Of a stretch of 64,000 nucleotides of DNA, positions 12,901-25,100 are shown in pieces. Each line of letters begins with the position of its first letter. The first letter of the stretch is position 1. Where the stretch lies: assembly GCA_914767715.1 (NCBI GenBank), contig OU612070.1, forward strand, positions 21,626,025 to 21,690,024, given 5' to 3'. The position numbers and the translations under genes are program-made. The notes beneath the pieces were generated by a model. The model saw only the letters and a list, made by a program, of their open reading frames with translations. It did no database searches and was not told the DNA's origin. This stretch comes from Membranipora membranacea (lineage: Eukaryota; Bryozoa; Gymnolaemata; Cheilostomatida; Membraniporidae).

Positions 12901-15900
12901 TAAACTAGCCTGACAGTCATAATATGCTCAGAGAGACGTGGGACTGAATGGACACTGTTGTTATAATGAGACTTAAACAGGACAGAGTAGATGGTGAGCA
13001 TAAGACTAAAATTACTGACCTTTGCCCCCTTTAGTGCCATCCTTCTTTCCTGGTTGTGTTTTCTCCACTTCTTTACCTTTGCCCTTTGTCTGACCTTTAG
13101 TATCAGCCTTCTCATCCTATTCAAGTATTCATTAATTAATTAATCTATTGCGGGATAATTGGACGGGGGTCTCCCAATTAGAAACGGTCAAAATCGCAGT
13201 TTGATCGCTCACTCACTTGCTCGGCTCTAGTTTTCAAATCGCTCAGTCATTAACTGAACTATAAAAATTCTGAGTCAGCGATTTGGGAACAAATTTGTCT
13301 AATTGAAAGACCAAGTGTGTGATGATTTTTGAGCGATGTGATAATGATAACTTGCTTTAGTGAAGCAATGCTCTTTCTAAATGAAAGACCCCCCTGGTTT
13401 AACTTCAAGATTCAGGCAATCTTGTGGGATGTGTGTTCAATGTACCCTAGCTAGAGGCATCAAACATACATAGAACTAAGTTTGCAAATTTTCCTTGTAT
13501 TTACCTCTATTTGCACAGATATCCCCTCACAATAAAAAAGAGGTCCACTCATATCAATAAAAATTGAAGTAATATGTATGTAGCCTTATCAATGTGAAAG
13601 AGCTCGTCATGCATCTATGAGAGAAAGTTGTTAATGATCAATGGAAAACCCCATCAATCACGGTTATTCCCTTACATAGTTGAGATCTACTGTGTTCCCA
13701 ATACATGAACCTTATGTGACATGTTACTAGAATGAGGAAAACACATGAAAGACTGCCATTGGTCAAAACTGTCTCTCATCTATTTTCTTTCACGGTACAT
13801 GTCGAGCCTTTGCCTAATTTGTCAATTTCTGTCCTTATGTAAATCAATTCAAGCCTTCATGGAAAAACATCCAACAATTTCCCGCATACTTATTGAGGGA
13901 AAAATTTAAGCGTAGGTTATCAGAGGAGGTGTTTTAGTGAATTTACGCCTGCACTCTGACATTACTTACCTCTTTCACACAGGATATAACTTACTTACCT
14001 TTTTCTTACTAGATTTATCCCGTTTATCTTTCGTGCCGAGATGACTGCTGCTTCTGTGACTGCCTGGCCTATCCTTACTATCAGCCCGCCTACTAGGAGG
14101 CGGAGACTTCCCTCCATCAGACCCGCCCCCTTTCTCTGATTTGAGTTTTCTTCTCTCTACCACTTCTTCATGTGTCAGAGGGAAACACTTAATACTCTGA
14201 GCCAGCTCCTTGGCTCCGCCATCTGAGATCTGATTCTGTGCCATGTTCAAACTCAACAATGTTCTGTTCATTCTTAATGCCTACAGTTAAGAGAGTTGAA
14301 AGTACAGTCTATCAATATCATGAGTCACGTCATTGAAGACAATTAAGACAACCAAAGCTGACTGCCCTTGTCAGGAGGGTCTTTCGATTAGAACAACCCA
14401 AATTTGCAATCTGAGCGCTCACTCAGTGAGTGAACGCTACCTGCTAGGCTCTTGCTTTCAAATCGCTCACTCATTGATGGAACTATATAAATTCGAGCGA
14501 TTTGGGAGTGATTTTTTCTAGTTGAAAGACCAAGTGAATGGTAATTTTGAGTGATGTGATAGTGCCAACTTGCTTTAGTAAAGCATCGCTCTTTCTAATT
14601 GGAAGACCCCCCGCATCATTGACAGTTTAAAAGTTTTAAGTGTAAACCATGAATGAATGTTTACGTACGTTAGCAAGAGCTTTTGCACCAATATCTCCAA
14701 TCTTATTTCCTGTGAGATTTAGAGAGATGAGTTTTGTATTTGGATTCTTATAACCTCCAAGCACCTGCAGAAACAGACGATCACCAGACATGTGTTAAAC
14801 AGCGGAATTCAATGAACTATGTAAAAAGGATGAACTAATTCTAAGTTAGTGAAGCTTAAAATATGATAGGCAAAAGCGCGACATGTGATGTGGGAAAAAA
14901 ACTGATTATTAATATTGAACTTAAATCCCATTCAAGTTTAGAGCTTCTGTGAATGGGATTTTACATTTTTCTTTCGTAGAACATGTGGGACATTAACATA
15001 TCTCAAACAAGTAAATTCATAATAGTTTGTTTTTTTTAAAGAAAAAATTCTGGTTCTGATATAGCATGTAGCATCTAAGTGGCTATGCTGTGCAACTACA
15101 TTGCAATGGGTGGACATCACTTATATTTGAGAAACTGCTTTATTTCAATCACAACTGAAAACCAGTGCATAAAAGTTATATACTGAACGACTACCCAAAG
15201 ACCAATGCATGTTATAGTCAGGCAGTTACTTATGATAAAGTTACGTGAGATTAGGCATGGTAAAATCATTCTATACTCTACTTGCAAATCCACGCAAATC
15301 TGATAAAACTTTATCATGAGTAATTGCCTGACCATAACATGCATTGATTTTTTATACATACGTTGCTGATGTTCTGAATGCCAACATCTGTGATACAGTT
15401 ATGTCTCAGAGATAGATTAGATATATGACTCTCTTCGGTGAGCAGTACATGGTAGTTCTCAGCTTTAATAGCTGGAGTATTACCCTCGATACATAGATTC
15501 CTTACATTGACACAGCTAGGTAAAAACGAGCCCAGTAGTCTGAGAGTTTCCTCCGTTAGGCCAGCGTTCCACAAACTGTCAACAAAATGATAAAACTGTG
15601 AGCACGCAGGGCCGTAGTTTAGAAAAAAATGGAGGGGAGGCTAAGTCTGAGGTGAGTCAGGAGCGTAACCAGAAGGGGTGTTGTAAGATCCACCATAAGC
15701 AAATTTGAGGCATACAACAAGCAGATGGAAATCCAAGAGGAGCTGATTCTGACATGGATTATTCAAATAATGTGATTTTAGGCCACTGTATTGAGCTTTC
15801 TAGGGGAGGCAGTACACCCCCTGCCTCCCCTAGAACTACGGGCCTGGCATGGATATCATTTCTGAACAAGGAGCGTATATCTGTATCACATATCACTGAC

Positions 15901-18900
15901 ATACACGTTTAATTTACTTCAATTTTCCTCAATTACAAATATGTCTATGATATTTCTTCGCTATGTATTCGACTGCTAAGGGGAAATGTTCGTCAAAATG
16001 ATCACGGCAGCCAATGAAATGTACTAAACAAGAGGAGTAAGACAAACCAAAGAGATCATATTGTATTTTTGCAATGACATGAACACTCCTTGTCTGTTAT
16101 AGCAACAGGTTATCATGAATACAATCAATGGCTTTCATAGATATTTTTTCATTACTTTGTTAATTTATTAATCAATCTCTCTTACTTGATAGTATGTAGC
16201 TTTTCCATACTGGACCAGCATTGTTTGAATATATTCATCATTGTATCATCTATCTTCCATCCCCTGATGAACAGTTCCGTCACAGTGTCATGCTTGTCTG
16301 GGTGGTCCATTTCAACCTGTTGCATTATATAATATAGAATAGAGCATATTGAATAACAGAAATCGGGATCAGGCTCATTTAAAGCAATTGCATCTGACCC
16401 AAATTGTGTGTTTTGCGATCCATCCACACTATAAACAAAGCAATAGTAAATGCGGGCAACCTACCGCTGAAGCCAATGACACGAGGACCATACTCTCATA
16501 TTTCATATCATACCCATTTATTTAGTAAATGTATATATAGATCAAGTTTAACCCAATTGCCTGCTATCAGTTGCTCCCTTGAATGTGACCAGTGAATCAG
16601 GAGCAACTCGGAATACAGGCTAACGGACCAAACTTGGTCTAATGTATATCATACATGGCAGGCTAATCCACAGGTTTTCCGGTGATGAGTGGTGATGTGG
16701 AGTGTTCTAACCTCAAGGTTGATTGAACACCAAGTTATCATGACTGCTTACCTGAACGCTTGGCTTGAAGTATTCGAATCTATCTTTAGTGACATATGTT
16801 TTCGGAGGGGGCTCCGGTGGCTCCCCTTCTTCTGTTAGAGTCTCAGGCTCAGGAGGCGGAGCTGCTACTGGCTCCTTATCCTTTTTCCCTCCCCCTTTAC
16901 CTACTGTGAAAATCAACATAGTATACTGCTCGCAGAATACACAGTCGTGTGAGAAGCTGCACGTTATGTAATCACTGTGTTGTCTATATAGAATGAAAGT
17001 CAAAGAGTAACATAGTCTAAGTGCCCAGACAGCTGCAATGTGAGTTAGTGGCATTATTTTTCAATACTCATTTGAATGAGTGTTTGATAATGTAATGCCA
17101 TTGACTTACATTATAGTCATCTGGGCACTGAGACTAAGAGTAACATAACCGTATCCATTATTCATTATTTTTACAGTGAACTTTTGGTTTTTTTTTTGTA
17201 GACAGACACTCACCTTTCTCAGGTTTAGCCTCAGGAGGTGGGGGAGGTGTGCCAGGTCTGCGGGCTCTCAACACCACCCCTGGCGTTGTGCATAAGCTAG
17301 CCCTCTCGCATAATTCTTTAAAGTCATCATGAAACTTGCCGGAACACACATACGGCTCTAGAAAGTATGAGAGTACATTAGATGCGGGCAGCTGGTTAAT
17401 CATTAGAGGCAAAGAAGATGAGAGAGATACACCAACCAATACCATGCAGCATGCATACAATAGGTTCAGACGGCCATGCAGATGGTCAAGCAAGCCCGAG
17501 CTATAACATCACTAAATTATAAACAACAATAATATGACCAGAGTACAATCTCCATAGTTTTGAATATAGAGGTGAGCAAGTACCAGCGTAAAAGATTTCT
17601 TTTCAAACTTCACACTGTTTTTAAAGTTCAGATCGACGTTAATGAGAATACACAGAGAATTTCAGACATGATCAAACGTTAACAACAGCAGTTTACTGGT
17701 ACATAGTCTTAACGACAGACAGTCCTTACCATCACGATTGCCTATTCAAACAATAAACAGGAGACTAATGATTCATTACAAGTTTGGCTATGACTTAGCC
17801 TGTCTTGACAAGATTTGTTGTACTGGGGGCACCACATAAAACTTTTCAAGGCAGGCTAACTATCACTATAAAGAGCAGAAACGGCATGGGTACATAAGCT
17901 ACAAGCCCCTTGCATATCATAAAAGTCTAGGTAAGAACCAATTATGGATTTATCTTCTAAGATACAGGAACACTATTGGTGGCAAAACACGAGTTCATGC
18001 AGGGAGAATATGACAAGAAAACTATAATGCAATAAACTCATCTGAATTGGTCCCATTCAAGCAGGGATCCCATACCCTTTCACGTCCTGCAAGCACCCTT
18101 ATCATTGTGCATATGTAAATACAAACCTGGTGATTTGTTTCCATCATCAGCGCTCTCACCATGATGCCCACTGGAAGAACTTTTATCTGTCTTTGCTCGA
18201 TCAACTTTCTTACCCATTTTGCTAAGTCGCCTAGCTACCCCACTACAACAAAAAGTAACACCATAATGAACTAACTGCAGATACATTCATGTTTCCAAAC
18301 TATCCTCCAGAACCAGGACAAGAAAAGATACCCTCGACCAATTGAAACATAATTGCTCAAACAATATGCTTAGCGTTGCAAAATCAATGTGTAACGGGAA
18401 AATATTTGGCATATATGTGATCTAAGCTGTAGACGATATCAGAATGGAAAAGCTAGTACGCATGCCCATAGTCAACAGATGAGATAGACACTCCAAGACT
18501 GTGTTCAGTTAAGATTGGTATTTGGCTTATTGTTTTCTCTTTCGTCCATTGTATGATATATGATCATGTTAAAAATTTCCATGCCTTACTATCATCTCTT
18601 CTCAGTCTGATGATGAAGTCACACAGTAACAATATAGATGATAGTTTGAATGGGGAGAAGTGTCAAGGGACAGAGCTGGAATGAGAGTAGTAGTAGCCTA
18701 CACTGCCTCACCAGTCCTCTCCCCCAACCACACCAATGATAGTAAGGTAGTGGCTCAATTCATACCCATAAGAACAATAAAAAAATCATTTCACTGCAAG
18801 TTGATAGGCCTTACAATCAACGAGTTAGAGTGACTCCCTATTGCAATCATCCATGATCCATCCCTACTAAGAAAAACATTTTTCGGTTGACCATCATCAA

Positions 18901-20412
18901 AACAGGTTACAAGGCTTCAGATACACTTGTGTGTAGCCAATACAACGATCTTTTCTTTGACAGTGTAAGCAATGAACCAATCCCTTGAAGGATTGTTTGA
19001 GAGTGGACTAGGGAACATGGGGTTGTAATTGTAATTTTGTGAACTCACAAAAATAATTTTACCCACCTGCCTTGTTACAAAATGTGTTGAGTGATATTGC
19101 CTGTTTGCATCTATGAGATGCCATGATTTGTGCGCAACAACAAAATGTTTTCTATTTATTTTTTATTTAATGTTCTATGTTTAATTTTCAAAATATTTCA
19201 GATTGTTGTAAGGGTTGTTGATGCAAAATAATTCATATTATATTATTGAGACACATCAATTGTTGATTTTAATGAGCATGTCTTTCTTACCAGTTGCTAA
19301 GGCGCGAGGATCAATACATATTTTAGCGACTCAACTATATATCTGGCTAGATCAGAGCTAGAGGGGGCGCAACTCTTACAAAGACCAAATGACATAGATG
19401 CAGAATCCCTGTTTCAATTAAACTGGTTGCATGATGCATACAGTTATTGTTTTCCAACATCAACCTGATGTCTTTTGCTAGTTGCAAATCATATGGAAAA
19501 TTGATTATATTAGTTGCTGCTACTGCCTTGTTTTGGGTATGGAACTCGAATGCACTTATATAGAAGTTTGCCATTCATATTCCTACACCCCTTTTTTCGC
19601 GTTCTATTTTCATTGAAAACATACTCCTAAGAAGTGCTTTTTTGTCAACCAACCTTATTTTGCCGTTTGAATTTAGAATAACATACTTTAGATGGCACGT
19701 TTTATTATCCCTACATTTCTACTTAGATAAAATTCTCAATTCATTCTTGCTGCGACAGATTCAAAAAGTGCTGAGAGCTGTTAAGTCTGTTATACACCCC
19801 TTACCCAAGACTGAGGCGGGGTGAGCTCTTCTGTTCAGCTGCTTCGTCTGACATGACTGTGGCTCTCGAGCTGCGACGCGATGACGAAGTGACGGGAGTG
19901 GGGCTGACCGAATCTCTTGTTGCCTGGTTTACAAAGTACAAAAACAAATTTATTTATTAACAAATTTTCTAAATATTTAATAATCTTAGATTACACTCTT
20001 GGTCTTCACCTCACAACTTGAATTAAAGTTCTGTACTCTAGGCAAACAAACCTTAGGTAATTGGGGCTACATTTCGTACAGACAAACGCACAGTTCATTA
20101 GGTTTAAGAACATAAAAATGATTAAGTCAACAAGAGGAGTGTGCGTGTAACATTAACAGCAGACTGAGATTTAAACGCTAAAACTTTTATGCCAACAATT
20201 GCTGTTTGTCCTCGCGACTCAAATATTGAGAGCGGCGGCGATGTTTTAGTGACTTTCACACCAATTATTGGATCTTATGTTTAAAACAAACGCAGCAGAG
20301 ATACATAACATAACAATGTTGCATAGCTTACCGTGGTTTGCAGTTGGATGGTACTAGGTCTTCTGTCTGCAGGTTTGGGCGGAATGCCCAGTGAGTTTCT
20401 AGGCTTATTCAT
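6956..20412 (-). CDS. LRRC71: LRRC71 orthologue, leucine-rich repeat protein, complete
   Basis: Exons 5' to 3': 20332-20412, 19805-19923, 18127-18242, 17214-17357, 16752-16903, 16186-16316, 15362-15575, 14669-14764, 13999-14280, 13020-13116, 10192-10286, 8851-8868, 8235-8340, 7671-7789, 6956-7129 (TAG at 6956-6958). Phases agree at every junction, giving 647 residues; human LRRC71 is slightly shorter. Order: low-complexity N-terminus (1-105), SGKFHDDFKELCERA block (about 107-135), proline-rich linker, VTELFIRGWK block (about 213-225), LRRs (LRHNCITDVGIQ, LNLTGNKIGDIGAKAL, LNMAQNQISDGGAKEL), PLTHEEVVERR (about 380), Lys/Gly-rich linker (about 395-515), then a last LRR pair (PGNRILINLNLQRNCI). 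The VVERR block and the NPLLE...PGN segment are diagnostic of LRRC71. The family is poorly characterised; vertebrate expression is linked to ciliated and testis tissue. A 12-nt micro-exon at 17730-17741 would also keep phase. Confidence 0.92.
8617..8714. mobile_element. TA-flanked palindromic MITE, copy 2 (98 bp)
   Basis: Same family as 3954-4070. It starts GCCTGTCTAGACAAGC after TA (8615-8616) and ends before TA (8715-8716) with the mutated complement CTTGTCACGACAGGT. It lies in an LRRC71 intron between exons 8851-8868 and 8235-8340. Confidence 0.8.
11638..11936. repeat. Two adjacent fold-back elements in an LRRC71 intron
   Basis: The first (about 11638-11692) is a short hairpin: CCATAGACATATAAATAAGG is mirrored by its near complement 15-20 bp later. 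The second (about 11751-11936) has arms beginning TAGCCAATGTAGTGG and ending CCACTACATTGG-like sequence in a weaker match, with an inner inverted AGAGAGCCAATG and a central GTACTTTC...GAAAGTAC hairpin. Both look like decayed MITEs. Target duplications are not clear. Confidence 0.5.
13165..13394. mobile_element. MITE with GGGTCTTCCAATTAGAA-type ends, copy 1
   Basis: About 230 bp. The left end GGGTCTCCCAATTAGAA is inverted at the right end (TTCTAAATGAAAGACCC). Internal CAAATCGCTCA and GAGCGATTTGGGA segments form a further inverted pair. A second copy of the same length and layout is at 14376-14612, 1.2 kb away in the neighbouring LRRC71 intron. No open frame inside. Confidence 0.7.
14376..14612. 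mobile_element. MITE with GGGTCTTCCAATTAGAA-type ends, copy 2
   Basis: Alignable end to end with 13165-13394: shared CTCACTCA, CAAATCGCTCA, GAAAGACCAAGTG and AACTTGCTTTAGT blocks in the same order. It sits in the intron between LRRC71 exons 14669-14764 and 13999-14280. Confidence 0.7.
15202..15350. mobile_element. Fold-back MITE, ATGCATGTTATAGTCAGGCA ends
   Basis: Left arm AATGCATGTTATAGTCAGGC followed by AGTTACTTATGATAAAGTT. The right arm is the reverse complement with a few changes, ending CATAACATGCATTG. Length about 145 bp, arms about 40 bp. A related, partly deleted copy is at about 41845-41960 (ACTTTATCATAAGTAATTGC). It lies in the LRRC71 intron just 3' of exon 15362-15575. Confidence 0.65.
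17013..17136. mobile_element. Foldback MITE of the TAGTCTAAGTGC family with 9-bp target duplication, copy 1
   Basis: Ends are TAGTCTAAGTGCCCAGAC and its near complement (CTGGGCACTGAGACTA). It is flanked by an exact 9-bp direct repeat, AGAGTAACA, at 17004-17012 and 17137-17145. It sits in the LRRC71 intron between exons 17214-17357 and 16752-16903. Nine-base duplications are typical of Mutator-like (MULE) transposition. Other copies: 32193-32388 and 52763-52880. Confidence 0.85.
17798..17856. mobile_element. TA-flanked palindromic MITE, copy 3 (59 bp)
   Basis: GCCTGTCTTGACAAG start after TA (17796-17797), CTTTTCAAGGCAGGC end before TA (17857-17858). The interior is internally deleted compared with the 117-bp copy at 3954. 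It lies in an LRRC71 intron. Confidence 0.75.
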
Positions 20413-22129
20413 GTTACTTGGCTGATATTATATTGATTCACACCTAAATTTGATTAACCCACTTCCACAAAATCTCCCTTCTCAAAAGAATTAAAGTCAG
20501 ATTAAGTCATTAGAGGGTATTGAACCCAGCTTTGTGTTTGATAGGATTAACGCAAAGATACTCTACTATGTGACAGCCGAAAGTTTGATTTGCGTCACTG
20601 TGACAGAGCCTAAAAGCAGACAAGCAGCTTGTCTCTGTTGTCTCAGCCTTTATTCCTTAGAACGCCTTCTTCTTCAACTACAAACAGATAAACTCTGTTT
20701 CTTAGACAACAGTCTGAGTGATATCTAAACCTAGATCTCTCTATTCATCACAGTATCTAAAATCAATTACATGAGGGTTACTGAGATATTCTAATTGAAT
20801 AGAAAATTAAAAGTTTATCTTGGTTAGCTCAAATTAATGGAAATTATGAATAGGGGGCTCACCTGAATTAAACTGAAGGATTTTTAACGGACAGCATTAG
20901 AGTATGACATTTATCTATAAATGGTTCAAACTGCGATTGTTTTGAGAATCTGATACAAAGAAAATTCTACAGGCAGCTGCCAGCAATGTATGACCTGTAA
21001 TTCAGTTGGCAGCAGAAACTGATACCTCAATGTAATTATCTCCGCTAATAGCTAGTGATAAACAATTTTGGTCTGAATAATGTCCTCCTAGCGCTAACGC
21101 TAAGAATTACACATGTACAATTTTCAGGGGCGAAAAAAATAGAATGAGGGCTTGTCTTCACAAAACTATCAATACTTCAATTTTGAGTCTCCCTTTGAGT
21201 TTGACTCTTCTTGACTATATGAAAAGAAAACTCCACATGAGTTAATCATACAGAAAAAAAATTCAAATCTCTAACATGAAGGAAAATGCGACATACATGG
21301 ACTTTCATCTCGAATAGTTCCCTGAAAAATTAGGCTCATAACACTCAAGTTACAAACTTGACGTCTGATACCTCAGTGTTTGTCGCAATCCTTATCCAGA
21401 GGTTATTTCTACCTACCTGTTGGATATGAGTAAAGTTTTATGTGCGCTAGATGGAAGTCCCCGTGAATAGATCGATTGTAATGTGGGACAAGATTGAGGA
21501 CAACTCAGGCCCCAGTATTGACTCCACTATTAAAAATTTGATAATGGTTGTCTTTTCGATAATATTAACTACAAAGTAGCATTCTTTATCTCTTGATTCA
21601 CGTCATAGGATTAGCTTATTAACACCTTGTGATGTAGCAGTGGTGTTCCTGAATAAACACACCTAGCATGTATTTTGTGTCAGTTTATGTGATACAGACA
21701 TTTTATGACTCTAATTCAAATAGATGCATGTCGTGATAACAGCTACCTACAAGACAAATCACAGAATCTTATCTATCAGTAGTCTCTACGCTTAGAGAGA
21801 GAAACTTGCCAATGAATTAAGATTTCAAACTACGCTCACTGTTACTTCTGTCAATAAAGAATTATCCGTTGAAAATCCACATTATAAAGTAATGCTATAA
21901 ACAGTATTGTCTTGTGAGATGATAATCTAATTGCAAATAATTGAGCTGATTTTGTTCCATGATAATAGTTGTAAATATGTATTTTTGAAATAGTCTTGTA
22001 AAAAACTAAATTTTATCGTCATGTATAGCAATTGTCGATGAAATAAGACCAAAACCACAGTAATAAATCTGCGGCAGCTGATGTTGATGTGGACTGCTGC
22101 TGGCATCACACTGTTTCACACTTCTCATG
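20413..22129. other. Intergenic region between LRRC71 5' end and MAM/EGF gene 3' end
   Basis: AT-rich. It should hold the LRRC71 promoter (right of 20412) and the 3' untranslated region of the MAM/EGF gene (left of 22130). I see no open frame, RNA gene or clear repeat that can be supported. Confidence 0.5.
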
Positions 22130-25100
22130 TCACTGGTAGAACTTGAAAGGATACTGCTGTTGCTGAGAAGCCTTTGCAGCGCTGAAATAAAGAAAGAACA
22201 GAATATAAGAGTTTGTGCCAGTAAATGTAAACATACACACTAAAACTTTGGTTATATAGAATCAAGAAGATGCTAAACGGAATTCCCAGGCTTCTACTTC
22301 CGTTACCATCCAAGCAATCTGTGGTCCAAGGACATTAAAGTCATTTACTGAGTTTGGTTTCCTGATAATCTTTCCGCTTCTGTCTGTTTCTGACATTAAT
22401 TAATGTATCCAGTGTGCAAAATGATGGGAATGAAGCACCAAAGGCGTCAATTTGTAGTTCAAATCAGTCCCGTATAAACCAGGTGAATGGACTTACTGTT
22501 TGCGTTTCATACTGCGAGCTGAACACTCAATAGTTAGAGCTCCGATAATTATTACCACTGCTAGTGCGACGACACATACAGCTAACACTGAACCCTTCAG
22601 TCGAGATGGCAGTGACCAAAAGTGCATACAGACTGCTTCCTGTGCCTGGGCAAGGACTACTCCATCTGCTGTCTCAACAACCTCTGCAAAAAGAGTGTGA
22701 AGTCTCGCGAAAATTATTCAGCTAAGGCTTTGATGAAGTTTGATACATTTGGACTGTATTCTTGAGTGTCCCAATTCTACCTGACAAGGCACCGGCACAA
22801 CGCTTGAGTAAAAGCAACTCAATTATTCACTTATATGCTATTTTTATAAAACTCATATATATATTGCCTTTATTAGTGGGTTTGGAGCATAACTCCCTAC
22901 TTTTTTCAAATAATATAAAATATTATCTGAATAAGAAAGGAGTTGTCTCTATATGAAATCTAAGAAGACAACTCCATAAACAGCTAAATTGCACTCACCG
23001 ACTTCACAGTATTTACCGACATGATTACCATCACAAGCACAGTACCAGGGTCTGCCGCTCTCACCGGTAGCTACACACTCTCCTCCGCTCATACACTGTA
23101 CTCTATCACATATATCAATAGTACTCCTACATGTGAAACCTGTATATCCTGTAATCAAATATACACAAGAGACTATATCACCAAGAAAAGGACTCCAAGC
23201 ATGAAAAATGGAAAACTGCTAAGGTGAGACCTTGAAGTATGAGAAAATCGAGAATCACAAACGCAATATTAAAACAAGTACAATATTAACACACAAACAC
23301 ATGAAACCACTGAGGGATATATACTTGACTAATGTAAGCAAAGAGCACATGACACTGTAGACCTCAGTTTTATCCATCATGGCATGAAGGGTTAGATAGT
23401 GCCCTCTGATCAATTTATTCTATATCAGTGCATGTAACCAATACATTCAACAAAAAATAGCGGTCATATCTGGAAGGAACCCATATTATTATTTTGTCTT
23501 AGTTTAATCTGGTCAGTTCTAAATTTGCTGTATTTAGATCTGTAGTTACTGTACCGTACGCTCACCTGGATCACAAACACATACAGCACCATGTATTGTG
23601 TTCACACATTCGCTGTTCACACCACAGATATTACTGGCAGAGCAGAAATCCAGCGGCTCGTCACAGTTCTTACCAGTCCAGCCCTGATCACATGTACAGG
23701 TATAATCAGCTACTGCGTCCTCGCATGTACCTTATGAATATATGTATATATATATAAATACATTACATATATATAACCCTTATATAATATGAACTTTAAA
23801 TTTGAGTCGATCGTAGAGGAGATCTCAATGTGACACCGGTGTTTTTCATAAAACTATCTGCTGGTGATGATGTAATGATACCACATAATAAATTGAAAAG
23901 CACATACTGTATGTTTTCTATTCGATCTGATAAAACTTGGTAAATGAATATCAAATGAAAAATCTATGAGAAATTTTCATTAGCCTTACCTCGGACGCAG
24001 GGGTTGGGGTTACACTCGTTGATCTCAAAGCTACAGACACTTCCTGTGTATCCAGCCAAGCATCGACACTCTGTCTGATTGTTATCGAACGTACAATACT
24101 CGTATCTATCACACTTAGCCCGACAGAAGGAATCTCTCAGATTTATCTCACAGTGCCTGCCATCATAGCCATACTTGCAGTCACATGTGTATGAATTTAG
24201 CCCTTTCAAAAAAAATTTATGGGATGTGTTAATGTTATGAGTCGTGTATTTGATGACAGTGATAATATCTAATTCTTATCCACCCATGGATGAAAAACTC
24301 TATCATGGACCCATGTTCACTCACAATAATGTCATAGTTCGATGCGATGAACTCCCCCTCCTTGGTGAACTTCATTGGACTTGGATGGATAGCAATGTAA
24401 TATTGCCTCAAAACTTTTAATTAACGGGACAATTTATTGCACATAATAACGATTCTTTATTCTATATTCTCACAAAGGAAAGAAAATATACCCAAGACTT
24501 TTTTTATGCGGCTTACCATCGAGACAGACTCCGTCATTCTGACAGTTGACATTGCGACACTCGTTCTCATTGACCTCACACAAGTCACCTGTTGTGCCTT
24601 CTCTACAGCGACAGTCAAAGCCTACGGGCTTATCCACGCACTCACTGCCATACTGACAAGGTCCACTGGCACAGGAGTCGACTGTATCTGTACAGCTAGT
24701 GCCATCTAAATTCTACAAAGGAAATGCTAATTGCTATACCAATCATCGTAAATGTGTCGTATTTCAGCAAACTTTGGTATCAGAAAATTTTTGAAGGAGA
24801 ACATGAAAATTGCTGTTATGCGAGTGTTGTATTTGACTCCTAATATCAAAAGTGTCATATAATAATATAATTTGAGGGATTTAAAAGTAAAAACAAAATC
24901 TGTGGGGGGGGGTCTGGGAGAAGGTAGTGGATATGTTTGCTCACCTGGAGACCACTTGGACAGAGGCACCAGAAGGATCCTGGAGTGTTTGTACAGGTAG
25001 CATATGATCCACAGGGATCAGAGAGGCATTCATCCTTATCTTGATCACAGTGCGTTCCTAGGTAACAGCAATAATATCACCAACTCAATGAATTTATGCT

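Noticed and set aside
19270-19330. Possible LRRC71 exon (donor-like CTGGTAAG and a short open stretch IDPRALA)
   Set aside because: Phase is wrong for both neighbours, while exons 19805-19923 and 18127-18242 join directly in frame.
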